DNA of 64,000 bases from Phocaeicola faecium. GTDB lineage: Bacteria; Bacteroidota; Bacteroidia; Bacteroidales; Bacteroidaceae. The translations under genes and the position numbers were made by a program. Location: the NCBI RefSeq assembly GCF_014837055.1, contig NZ_JACSPQ010000001.1:423035-487034 (forward strand). The letters run 5' to 3'. The notes below the pieces were generated by a model. It was not told the origin of the DNA and ran no database searches. It saw nothing but the letters and a program-made list of their open reading frames with translations. Below, piece by piece: positions 40,978 to 49,082 of the stretch. The number at the start of each line of letters is the position of its first letter. The stretch's first letter is position 1.

Positions 40978-41979
40978 TTATTCGTTTGATTTCGGGAAGA
41001 AGAACGGCAGGGCATTGTACAGGTATTCCGGAATGGGACGGAACTCGTGCCGTGCGCCTTCTTTCTGATGGAAGGTCATATTCGTGGCATTGAATACATC
41101 CGCCAGCCGCGCCATTCCTTCTATTTGGAGCAATATTTCGCTGTAAGCCGAATCGTTCGTGCCGCTTGCCGCCCAGATATAGAAACCGTTTCCGGCATAG
41201 GGCGATTGCTGTACACGCTCTGCCAGATAAGCTGCCGTATCATCGGGACGGTTCATGCCGGCAAATCTGCCCAGCGACCAGCAGTCGCCGCTAACGGGCA
41301 TGAAGTAGCGGAATGCGTTCAAGGTTTCATCGAAAGCATACCACGTGGTGACCGCACCCATCGAAAAACCGCCGATGGCACGGTGGTCGCGGGATGCCTC
41401 AATGCCTTCCGTATCGGTAGTTTCTGCATACGTGTGGTATCGGCTCTCAACAATGGGAATCAAGTCGTTTACCAACTCCTGCGGCAAAGCGCGGCAGTAG
41501 GGGTCAGCATCCGCATAGTTGGATGTCGGCTGCCCGTAGTTGTAGCTGGGAGTAACCACAATCATCGGGTCGATGTCGCCGTGTGCTATCATCTGGTCAA
41601 GTAGCTTGCATACCGCTCCGTCTTCGTCTTCGAAAGTAGAGGCCGCTGTGCTGTAATGCCCATGCACGAAGTAAAGAATATTGTACTGCTTCTGCGCATC
41701 ATATCCGTAAGGCAGGTAAACATACGCAGTGTTCGTCCGCGCCATTCCCGTACCTTCCGCATAGTCTCGCGTGTCATAATCGATACGTACGATGCTGCCT
41801 TGTTCGTTCGCATCTTGGCCGTAGCCGTCGGGAATGGGTCGGGTTTCGTTTATCAATGGCGTATTCTCCCCGTTGTCAGAGATTACAGGTGTCTCGCTAC
41901 CCGCTTCGTTCGCGTTACATGATGTGAGTGGCAAGGATAGCAGTAGCGCATAAATGAATGATATAAGATTACGTGTCAT
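40978..41979 (-). CDS. Esterase D-type lipoprotein
   Basis: 333 aa from MTRNLISFIYALLLSLPLTSC (lipobox LTSC); a longer start would overlap the flavodoxin gene. Alpha/beta hydrolase with IVRIDYDTRDYAEG, YVYLPYGYDAQKQYNILYFVHGH, nucleophile IGGFSMGAVTTWY (GxSxG) and C-terminal KEGARHEFR with the likely His. Paralogous to the first domain of the 621-aa protein at 34518. Probably acts on ester-linked glycans or xenobiotic esters at the surface. Five bases after the flavodoxin stop, so in the same transcript. Confidence 0.87.
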   Translation of the reverse strand: MTRNLISFIYALLLSLPLTSCNANEAGSETPVISDNGENTPLINETRPIPDGYGQDANEQGSIVRIDYDTRDYAEGTGMARTNTAYVYLPYGYDAQKQYNILYFVHGHYSTAASTFEDEDGAVCKLLDQMIAHGDIDPMIVVTPSYNYGQPTSNYADADPYCRALPQELVNDLIPIVESRYHTYAETTDTEGIEASRDHRAIGGFSMGAVTTWYAFDETLNAFRYFMPVSGDCWSLGRFAGMNRPDDTAAYLAERVQQSPYAGNGFYIWAASGTNDSAYSEILLQIEGMARLADVFNATNMTFHQKEGARHEFRPIPEYLYNALPFFFPKSNE

Positions 41980-41984
41980 AATTT

Positions 41985-42620
41985 TTATTTGATGATTCCT
42001 ATTTCGCGAAGCCAATTCTCCACGCCGCCGGTGTTCCGTCCGCTGGTGCCGAAACCTTCCAGATGTTCAGCCTCCGGAGTAAGGTCTACGATGCGTTGCA
42101 GGGTGGCATCGCGTCCCGATGAAGCGTAGGTGCAGAACGGGATAATGGTTTTGCCTGCCCAGTCGTACGCATCGCTTTCGAGGAACGACCATATCGGCAT
42201 CGGCGCATCGCCCCACCACACAGGGCATCCTACGAAGATGATGCCATATTGTTCCATATTCTCCACGGTTCCGCTGAGTTCGGGCCGTGTGCCGTTCTCT
42301 AATTGCTCCAGTGCCACCTGCGTACATTCCGTATAATTGTCGGGGTAGGGCGTGACGGTTTCGATGCGGTAGAGCGTACCTCCGGTCAGTTCGGCGATGC
42401 GTTCAGCCACAGTGCCGGTATTGTTGCTATGGGTAAAGTAGGCAATGAGAATATTACTGTCTCCCGAAGGTTCGTCGGGAGTATTAGGTTCGTCCGGTTC
42501 ATCCGGTGTTTCGGGCTGTCCGGTTCCCGGTTGTTCTTGCTGTACGGGGTCATCGTCCCCGCAGGCATTGAGAGTGACGGCTGCCAATGCCATCATCAGG
42601 TAGATAAAATACTTTTTCAT
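41985..42620 (-). CDS. Flavodoxin-fold lipoprotein (exported)
   Basis: 211 aa from MKKYFIYLMMALAAVTLNAC (lipobox LNAC); an upstream in-frame Met would start inside the dispersed repeat. A Pro/Asp/Glu/Thr-rich linker (PDEPDEPNTPDEP) tethers a flavodoxin domain: ILIAYFTHSNNTGTVAERIA (FMN loop), YGIIFVGCPVWWGDAPMPI, IIPFCTYASSGRDA. Surface- or periplasm-exposed FMN protein. Similar to the exported flavodoxins at 26817 and 27497. Heads a unit with the esterase and hydrolase genes. Confidence 0.88.
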   Translation of the reverse strand: MKKYFIYLMMALAAVTLNACGDDDPVQQEQPGTGQPETPDEPDEPNTPDEPSGDSNILIAYFTHSNNTGTVAERIAELTGGTLYRIETVTPYPDNYTECTQVALEQLENGTRPELSGTVENMEQYGIIFVGCPVWWGDAPMPIWSFLESDAYDWAGKTIIPFCTYASSGRDATLQRIVDLTPEAEHLEGFGTSGRNTGGVENWLREIGIIK

Positions 42621-42653
42621 TGCGATATGCTTTTTAGAGATGTTAAGTGATGA

Positions 42654-42742
42654 AAAACGCTTGCGGTAAAACCAAACTACTCTCCGAATAGAAACAGTCA
42701 ACGCATCCGCATGAGTTGGATAATACTAACGGTAGCGTTTTT
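42654..42742 (-). repeat. ~89-bp dispersed intergenic repeat, copy 7 (reverse)
   Basis: AAAACGCTTGCGG at one end, AGTCAACGCATCCGCATGAG inside, CTAACGGTAGCGTTTTTCGG at the other end. Confidence 0.8.
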
Positions 42743-42810
42743 CGGGGTGTTCCAACGGAGAAGACCTTACAGCGTTTGTGTTGGATAAGACTGTTATAAC
42801 AGGCTTATTA

Positions 42811-43467
42811 TTACTTCATTCCATTAACCATTTCCGTCATCTGGCGCAGTTTACCTTCGGTGATTCCCTGACGCAGACAGATGGCAGAGTGTGATTTCAG
42901 CATCGGCTCCACGCCTTTCCCCAAAGCGGAGAGGATAGACACTGTGGCAAGTTCGCGCTCCTGCCACGTCAGCAGGTCACGTTCGAAGATGTCGCAGAAC
43001 AGATGCTCTTTCAGGTATTGCTCGATGATGGGAGCAAAAGCGGCATATCCGGTCTTGGGGGCGTTCTTTGGTGCACCGCTCAGCTTTTCAAGAAGCTCTG
43101 CACCGCGCGTATATTTGTCGCGGTTGTCGTTGACGGGCGTTGCGTCACGTCCTACGGTGTCGGTGATACCCTGCGCCTTACGTTCGTCCAGCACTTGCAT
43201 AAAGGTCTGCAGGGCACGCAGGCTGCGGGGAAAGCCGCAATAAGCATAAGCATGTACCAATACTTCTTTAATCTCGTTCACGGTCATTCCGTCGTCCAGC
43301 CCGCAAGCAAAGGCGGTTTCCAGATTCTCCAAGTTGCCGGTGGCGGTATTGGCGGCAATGGCAACGATGCTCTGTTGGCGGAGACTGAGCGTGTCTGTCT
43401 GTTGTGCTAGCAAGGTTCCGCAGCAAGCGAGCAGTGAAAGTGTTAGGGATAAAATCGTTGTTCTCAT
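42811..43467 (-). CDS. Carboxymuconolactone decarboxylase family protein with signal peptide
   Basis: 218 aa from MRTTILSLTLSLLACCGTLLAQ, a signal peptide. Two CMD domains in tandem: LENLETAFACGLDDGMTVNEIKEVLVHAYAYCGFPRSL and FERDLLTWQERELATVSILSALG. The AhpD-like CxxC is absent (AYCGFP only), so it is the decarboxylase/isomerase-like type rather than a peroxidase partner. In many Bacteroidota such genes accompany flavodoxins and AKRs, as here. Exported, single gene under promoter S8. Confidence 0.86.
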   Translation of the reverse strand: MRTTILSLTLSLLACCGTLLAQQTDTLSLRQQSIVAIAANTATGNLENLETAFACGLDDGMTVNEIKEVLVHAYAYCGFPRSLRALQTFMQVLDERKAQGITDTVGRDATPVNDNRDKYTRGAELLEKLSGAPKNAPKTGYAAFAPIIEQYLKEHLFCDIFERDLLTWQERELATVSILSALGKGVEPMLKSHSAICLRQGITEGKLRQMTEMVNGMK

Positions 43468-43498
43468 AAACTTATCTGTCATTAAATTGGTTCTGATA

Positions 43499-43543
43499 CA
43501 AAATTACGGCAGATGTTTTTACCCGTCCATACACAGATTACTG
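43499..43543 (-). promoter_or_regulatory. Regulon promoter S8 (carboxymuconolactone decarboxylase)
   Basis: -7 box plus CAAAATTA 43499-43506, core AGATTACTG 43535-43543 preceded by CCATACAC, 28-bp gap. Half-site GATACACCAATATCAACGA follows. Confidence 0.75.
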
Positions 43544-43661
43544 ATTGATACACCAATATCAACGAAAGAAAACAGGGAAGCCCGTAAAACCGATGGTTAA
43601 GCCATATCGTCCCCGGTCTTGACCACCGGCACACGGATGGTTTTCGTCGGCTACTGTTTTC

Positions 43662-43844
43662 CGGCTCCACATTGGGGTCTATGCGGTGTTGCCAATAAAG
43701 GTCAATATGGTCGGTATGAAGGCGGCGTAACGAACCTTCCACTTCTTCCCGGATACGCTTAGGCGATGAATCTGCCAGTACAGGCCACGGCCATGATACG
43801 GAACGATCCATCGTAATGCCGAACTTGGTAGCAATCTCTGATAT
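43662..43844 (-). pseudogene. Aldo/keto reductase middle fragment
   Basis: About 61 codons encode ISEIATKFGITMD and IREEVEGSLRRLHTDHIDLYWQHRIDP, the catalytic-Lys and -His segment of a ~330-aa AKR. Both the N-terminal and C-terminal parts are absent; the frame then runs into unrelated sequence. It is of the same AKR branch as the deleted gene at 28475-28996. It begins right after the stop of the hydrolase lipoprotein gene (43852). Confidence 0.75.
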
Positions 43845-43851
43845 TATTTTG

Positions 43852-44925
43852 TCAGTTATCTAATCCTTTTTCTTTCAGCCAAGCAGACATTACATCCGCT
43901 ACTTCCACGTTGTTCAAGTCGGCAAAAGGGAAATGGGTATTGCCCTTAATGCCTAAGTCGGGTAAGTGAATTACCTGTGCATCCCCTCCGTGGCGGTTGA
44001 TGCAGTCGACGAAAAGACGCGCCATTTCGAGGCGGGCACGCCACGTGTCCTGTCCCCAATGCTTGGTAGGTTGTTCGGGAATGTTGTCGCCATAATAAAT
44101 GACGATAGGAATACGTGTCAACTTCAGAAACTTGTCCATAGATGTGGAATCTGCTTCCAAAGCCTTTTCCGGTCCGCTGTGGGGAATCGGGGAGGGTACC
44201 TCACCTTTAGGAAAGATAAAGCTGCTTCCCGGTTCGTAAGCAATCACCGCACGGGTATTACTGCTCTTGATGGCAGTGAGCCAACCGGGACCACCGCCCA
44301 TGGAATGAGTAATCAGGATGCCGCCGCCAATCTTGTCCATCAGGGCAGACAAAGCATCCGACACGACCTCTTTGTCGAACGCACCGGTATTGGGCGTCAC
44401 TTGGCGCATGAATTGTTCCCATGCTTGTGGGGCAGGAGAGAATTGTACGCCGGGGAAAGGGTCTGGCCATACGCCTACACGGAATATCTCAAACTGAAAA
44501 GCCTCATCGGGCACAGCGCGAAGCGTGTCCGATACGGTGCTTTTTCCAGCTTTGCCCCGTCGTGGCTGGTCGGCCAGATAGACGCTAAATCCCCGCCGCA
44601 GGAAGATGTTCTGGAAGCCTTCCCGTCCGTCGGGTGTCGTCTCCCATGTTTTGGCTGATTCGCCGTTACCATGCAAGAATACCAATGGCAAAGAATGTGT
44701 CTTTTCGGGTATTTGATAAAATACGTAAGCATGGTCGCCGTGCAAAGTCTGTCCGGCTGGATTTGTCGGATTGTTTTCATCGTAGCTGCCCGGAACTGTA
44801 ATTACCGAACCGCCAACCAGAAAGCTGCCCTGTTCGCGGATGCGCAACATGTTGTCATCGTCCGTTCTCCCACAGGCGGAGAGCAGGAAACTGCACACTA
44901 CGAGGGATGTAATGATACTTTTCAT
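43852..44925 (-). CDS. Alpha/beta hydrolase lipoprotein
   Basis: 357 aa. Signal peptide with lipobox (FLLSAC, mature CGRTDDD). Alpha/beta hydrolase: LPLVFLHGNGESAKTWETTPDG, nucleophile ILITHSMGGGPGW (GxSxG-like, HSMGG), late Asp in YYGDNIPEQ, and His in KGNTHFPFAD. Such exported hydrolases are poorly characterised; ester or lactone hydrolysis is likely. Controlled by regulon promoter S9, whose -7 box is 31 bp from the ATG. Confidence 0.86.
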   Translation of the reverse strand: MKSIITSLVVCSFLLSACGRTDDDNMLRIREQGSFLVGGSVITVPGSYDENNPTNPAGQTLHGDHAYVFYQIPEKTHSLPLVFLHGNGESAKTWETTPDGREGFQNIFLRRGFSVYLADQPRRGKAGKSTVSDTLRAVPDEAFQFEIFRVGVWPDPFPGVQFSPAPQAWEQFMRQVTPNTGAFDKEVVSDALSALMDKIGGGILITHSMGGGPGWLTAIKSSNTRAVIAYEPGSSFIFPKGEVPSPIPHSGPEKALEADSTSMDKFLKLTRIPIVIYYGDNIPEQPTKHWGQDTWRARLEMARLFVDCINRHGGDAQVIHLPDLGIKGNTHFPFADLNNVEVADVMSAWLKEKGLDN

Positions 44926-44955
44926 ATACGTTGTCTTTTATTTGTTTTGATAAGA

Positions 44956-45000
44956 CAAAGTTACGTTGGATGTAACTGTTCGTCCATACATGGATTACAG
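44956..45000 (-). promoter_or_regulatory. Regulon promoter S9 (hydrolase lipoprotein)
   Basis: -7 box plus CAAAGTTA 44956-44963, core GGATTACAG 44992-45000 preceded by CCATACAT, 28-bp gap. Half-site GTATCACCCATTTTACAGC follows. A plus-strand -7 box TACTTTTG for the divergent remnant is at 45127-45134. Confidence 0.74.
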
Positions 45001-45157
45001 AACGTATCACCCATTTTACAGCATATTAATACTTCGGTAAATTTCTTAAACGGGGATTTGTTCGGAAACCGTAATCGAGGTATTTTTGATGGTTATGCAG
45101 GTATCCGAATTGATGGACTTTGCGATTACTTTTGCAGAAAATTTGTAATGTAAAATT

Positions 45158-45471
45158 ATGAGGCATACAGTAATAACGATGATTGCAAGTTTGTTAGCTA
45201 TGAGTACAACAGCCATTGCCCAACAAAATCCTATGCCGGGAAAAGACGGAAATAAATATGTGTCGTAGCATCACCGGACATCAATACGGAGGTTTTCAGT
45301 GCGGCTGTGGATTATTCTTGTATCGTTCTGTTTTATGAAACCTTTTCGTCCGGTTACAGCCATACACGGTTGGGACAGATTGATAACCCCGAAGGGCTTG
45401 CCGCAGCTTTAGGGGATGGATACGTGAGTGTGAGATTTGCAATAACAAAGAGTACGGACCGCAACATTTAG
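45158..45471 (+). pseudogene. Cyclophilin-like fold protein remnant (exported)
   Basis: Begins with a full signal peptide (MRHTVITMIASLLAMSTTAIA) and QQNPMPGKDGNKY, then a stop. In the next frame VASPDINTEVFSAAVDYSC and SGYSHTRLGQIDNPEGLAAA follow, ending at 45471. The latter matches the end of the small cyclophilin-like fold (Cyclophil_like2) proteins that often accompany flavodoxins. One frameshift and a probable internal loss inactivate it. Divergent from the S9-controlled hydrolase. Family assignment by recall. Confidence 0.6.
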
Positions 45472-45477
45472 TGAAAT

Positions 45478-45510
45478 GGATGCCTATCCCATGAAAGGAA
45501 ACAGGCATCC
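45478..45510 (-). terminator. Hairpin after ABC transporter operon
   Basis: GGATGCCT / AGGCATCC stem (45478-45485 with 45503-45510), 15 bp past the stop of the ABC gene; weak T-tract on either strand. Confidence 0.4.
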
Positions 45511-45524
45511 ATTATTGTGTTGTT

Positions 45525-47255
45525 TTACAGCTTCCAGCCAGAGATGCTTTCTTGTATTTCCCATAAATGAGAATAAAGTCCTTTTTTTCGGACAAGTTCA
45601 TCGTGTGTGCCTTGCTCCTTTATCATTCCGTTATCCAAAACGATGATTTGGTCTGCATCCTTAATGGTTTTGAGCCGGTGGGCGATGACGATGACGGTGC
45701 GTCCTTTGATGAGCGTGTCAATAGCCTTTTGTACTTCCATTTCATTTTCGGGGTCAAGCGAAGCAGTCGCTTCATCCAGCAGGATGATTTGTGCATCTTT
45801 CAGGATGGCACGGGCTATGGATATGCGCTGTTTTTCTCCACCCGACAAGGTGCAGCCTCCTTCGCCCACCATCGTTTCGTAACCCTGAGGCAAGCGCATG
45901 ATGAAGTCATGGCAACAGGCTTTTTTAGCTGCGGCTATAATATCCTCTTCCGTAGCATCTGTTTTTCCGAAGCGGATGTTGTTGCGTATGGTGTCCTGAA
46001 ACAGATACACGTCTTGAAATACCATGGAAATATGTCTCATCAGACTTTCGGGATTTATTTCGTTCATAGGAACTCCATTAAAAAGGATGCGCCCTTTCTG
46101 CGGGTCATAGAAACGGGCACAAAGTTTCATTACTGTACTTTTCCCGCTTCCCGAAGGGCCGACGATAGCTGTCAATGAATTCTTTGGAAGCGTAATATTT
46201 ATATCGTGCAACACTTCTTTGTCTTGATAAGCGAACGATACGTGTTCAAAACGGATGTTGCCTGCCATCGGAGATTGTTGCTCTCCTTTCATTTCTGTCT
46301 CATTCATTAGTGAAAGGATGCGTCCTCCGGCAATGGAAAAGTAGCGGAACTCCGCAAAATTAGTTAGGGCAGAAGTCAGCGGATCAAACACACGCGAGCC
46401 GACCACAAGAAACAGTACGAAAACAAGCAGCGATAGCTTTCCTCCCAACAGGAGATAAGTTCCGCACAGTACCATCATCGTCAGTCCGGCGCGTACCAAT
46501 GTAATGCTCAACAAGACAAACGGGCCTAACAAGGCTTCCTGACGGATGCAGGCACGGCGAAGTTGGGCAAACGCATCGCGCAACCGGACAAAGCGGTCGC
46601 CTAATAAATTGTAGGCTTTCATCACCCGGATGCCTTGCAGGTATTCTTCCAATCGGTTTCCTGCATTTATTTTTGCTTGAATTTGCCTGCCGCTCAGTTT
46701 CCTCTGTGCCTTTGTGCTTGCCCACAAGACGAGGAAGGCAAGCGGCAAAGCTGCAAACATGCTGACCGCCATTCTCCAGTCAATCCAGACCAGCGAGGCA
46801 AAAGCCAGTACGGGCATGACCACAGCGCCCATCAGTTGGGGTAGGTGGTGCGAAATTCCGGTTTCTGCCATCATAAAGTCCGTAATAAGCATGGAAGATA
46901 AATCTCCGGGGTCGCGTTTTGACAGAAATCCCAGTGAAAGTTTCCGCAGATGCTCTGCAAGCGACAAGCGTCCTGAAGCACTCATTTCGTATGCTCCCCT
47001 GAAATTGGCGCGGTAAGATGCCCGTTCCGCCAAAGCCATTACCAACATATAAACAACCATAATGCCGAATATCCACCACAGGCGGGGCGTGTCAAGCGGT
47101 TGTCCGCTTCCGTCAAAAGCATTGAATATGATGCGTATCGCCTCAATGGAGAGACAGAACGGTACGATATTGACTAAGTTGGCAAGCATGGTGTAGCCCA
47201 CAGGTTTGTAAAGTCGTTCGGTATGTCCTATTGTAATGTTTTTAATTGCGTTCAT
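45525..47255 (-). CDS. ABC transporter, fused permease/ATPase (half-transporter 2)
   Basis: 576 aa. N-terminal ABC exporter membrane domain (~1-300, six helices), C-terminal ATPase with Walker A GPSGSGKSTVMKL, Q-loop MVFQDVYLF, signature LSGGEKQRISIARAIL, Walker B ILLDEATASLDPENE and H-loop IVIAHRL. Probably a heterodimer with the adjacent 600-aa half-transporter (15 bp upstream). Inner-membrane export of an unknown lipophilic or peptide substrate. Last gene of the methyltransferase-ABC-ABC unit behind a TetR regulator. Confidence 0.92.
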   Translation of the reverse strand: MNAIKNITIGHTERLYKPVGYTMLANLVNIVPFCLSIEAIRIIFNAFDGSGQPLDTPRLWWIFGIMVVYMLVMALAERASYRANFRGAYEMSASGRLSLAEHLRKLSLGFLSKRDPGDLSSMLITDFMMAETGISHHLPQLMGAVVMPVLAFASLVWIDWRMAVSMFAALPLAFLVLWASTKAQRKLSGRQIQAKINAGNRLEEYLQGIRVMKAYNLLGDRFVRLRDAFAQLRRACIRQEALLGPFVLLSITLVRAGLTMMVLCGTYLLLGGKLSLLVFVLFLVVGSRVFDPLTSALTNFAEFRYFSIAGGRILSLMNETEMKGEQQSPMAGNIRFEHVSFAYQDKEVLHDINITLPKNSLTAIVGPSGSGKSTVMKLCARFYDPQKGRILFNGVPMNEINPESLMRHISMVFQDVYLFQDTIRNNIRFGKTDATEEDIIAAAKKACCHDFIMRLPQGYETMVGEGGCTLSGGEKQRISIARAILKDAQIILLDEATASLDPENEMEVQKAIDTLIKGRTVIVIAHRLKTIKDADQIIVLDNGMIKEQGTHDELVRKKGLYSHLWEIQESISGWKL

Positions 47256-47270
47256 ATCTTGTTCTCCTTT

Positions 47271-49073
47271 TCAATTTTTGTTCAACGTCCAGTGGTAAGC
47301 GCTTGTATAGGCATCCCACATCTTCTTATATGTGCCATCTGTCACGGACAAAACTTCATGCTTCCCGTTTTGTGCAATCCTTCCTTCTTTCATGACAACA
47401 ATCTTACCTGCGGAAACAACAGAAGAAAGGCGGTGCGCTATCACAATAACCGTCTTTCCCTTCATCAGCGATTGCAAAGCTATCTGCATCTTATACTCGT
47501 TTTCCGGATCTGCAAATGCCGTTGCTTCGTCCAGTACCAGTATCGGCGCATTCTTCAATATGGCGCGTGCCACACATATCCGTTGAGCTTCTCCTCCCGA
47601 CAGGAACACGCCTTTGTCACCGATTCTTGTTTCGTAGCCCTGCGGCAAACGCTCTATGAAGTCGTGACATTGAGCGGCTTTAGCGGCGTCTACCACCTTT
47701 TCTTTTGTTGCATCAGGAGAGCCTACGGCGATATTCTCATACAGCGTATCGTAAAACAGAAACGTATCTTGAAAGACGAACGACACCAGCTCCATCAGTT
47801 TTTCCATAGCTATTTGGCGGATATTTACACCTCCTATAAGTATTTCTCCTTGCTCCACATCCCAAAAGCGTGGGATTAGGTTGGCTACCGTAGACTTGCC
47901 GCTTCCCGACGGACCGACAAGGGCCGTTATTTCTCCTTGCGGTGCCACGAAACTGACATCACGCAAAGCCTCTGTCCGTGTCCCCTGTTCCGTGTTCTCG
48001 TAAGCGAATGATACATGGCGGAACTCCACATCGTAGGTTGAAGGTGTCTGTGGGTGTTCCGGTTCCGGTAGAGGCTGTTTTTCCAAGATGTGGTCAATAC
48101 GGCTTACACCTTCATTGATGTCGCGCGTGTTACCTCCCAAGAATGTCAATTTATAAACGGGAGAAGCCATACCCGGTCCCATGATGATAAAAAACAGCCA
48201 TACCACTGCCAACGACAATGATTGAGGGCTGGCTTGCATCAACAAGATGCCCATGGGGAGAATGAACGTCACCATCGAATTCAGCAGGACCGTAAATGCG
48301 ACCATCCCGTTCTGGTAGGTGTCGCAACACTTCAAGGCAAAGGTCTTGTACGCCTGAATCTCGGCATTGAACTGACGGAACGAACGGACACTCTGCCCGA
48401 AAATCTTGACAACGGGCATTCCCCGTACATACTGCACGGCGGATGCGCTCATCTTTTCCTGTGCATCGTAGTAGATGCCCATGAACTCTTTTGCCTTTTT
48501 CCCCATGAAATTAGAGAATTGCAGAAATAAGCTAAGTGCCACGACTGCCAAACAGACCACCGTCAGCCACACATCCAAAGAGAAAAAGATGACCAGCATT
48601 ACCACTACCGTTGCCATTACATTGACCAAATCCGGAATGGTATGGGCGATGAAACCCTCTATTTTCTCAATGTTTTGGTCCATTGTTTTCTTGATGGCTC
48701 CCGTAGAGGTATTGTTCAAATATCCCAAAGGCAGTTTGCCGATGTGTTCAGACAGTCGGACACGCAGGCCATACAGGATGCGGAACGCTGCAACATGGGA
48801 AGACATTAGGGCGGCATATAGCAACACCAGTCCGCCGATAAGCCCTCCGAACGCTATCCATCCCCAGCTTATCATATCTGTACCATTTACCGAAACCGGA
48901 CTGCCTCCATGTGTCAGCAATTCCTTCAGAACTTCATAAACAGCCCAATAGGGCACAAGCATACAAACTGCGCTGCCTGCCGACAAGATTCCTGCCAGTA
49001 TTAGCAACCCTTTCTTTTGTCCCGCAATCTCAAACAATCGCGCCAGACCTTCTTCCTTCTTTGTTTTATCCAT
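47271..49073 (-). CDS. ABC transporter, fused permease/ATPase (half-transporter 1)
   Basis: 600 aa, the same architecture: six-helix membrane domain, then Walker A GPSGSGKSTVANL, Q-loop FVFQDTFLF, signature LSGGEAQRICVARAIL, Walker B LVLDEATAFADPENE and H-loop VIAHRLS. Walker B is followed by AFADPE rather than the usual S-L-D, so one ATP site in the presumed heterodimer may be degenerate. Nine bp after the methyltransferase gene. Confidence 0.92.
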   Translation of the reverse strand: MDKTKKEEGLARLFEIAGQKKGLLILAGILSAGSAVCMLVPYWAVYEVLKELLTHGGSPVSVNGTDMISWGWIAFGGLIGGLVLLYAALMSSHVAAFRILYGLRVRLSEHIGKLPLGYLNNTSTGAIKKTMDQNIEKIEGFIAHTIPDLVNVMATVVVMLVIFFSLDVWLTVVCLAVVALSLFLQFSNFMGKKAKEFMGIYYDAQEKMSASAVQYVRGMPVVKIFGQSVRSFRQFNAEIQAYKTFALKCCDTYQNGMVAFTVLLNSMVTFILPMGILLMQASPQSLSLAVVWLFFIIMGPGMASPVYKLTFLGGNTRDINEGVSRIDHILEKQPLPEPEHPQTPSTYDVEFRHVSFAYENTEQGTRTEALRDVSFVAPQGEITALVGPSGSGKSTVANLIPRFWDVEQGEILIGGVNIRQIAMEKLMELVSFVFQDTFLFYDTLYENIAVGSPDATKEKVVDAAKAAQCHDFIERLPQGYETRIGDKGVFLSGGEAQRICVARAILKNAPILVLDEATAFADPENEYKMQIALQSLMKGKTVIVIAHRLSSVVSAGKIVVMKEGRIAQNGKHEVLSVTDGTYKKMWDAYTSAYHWTLNKN

Positions 49074-49082
49074 CGTAAAATG

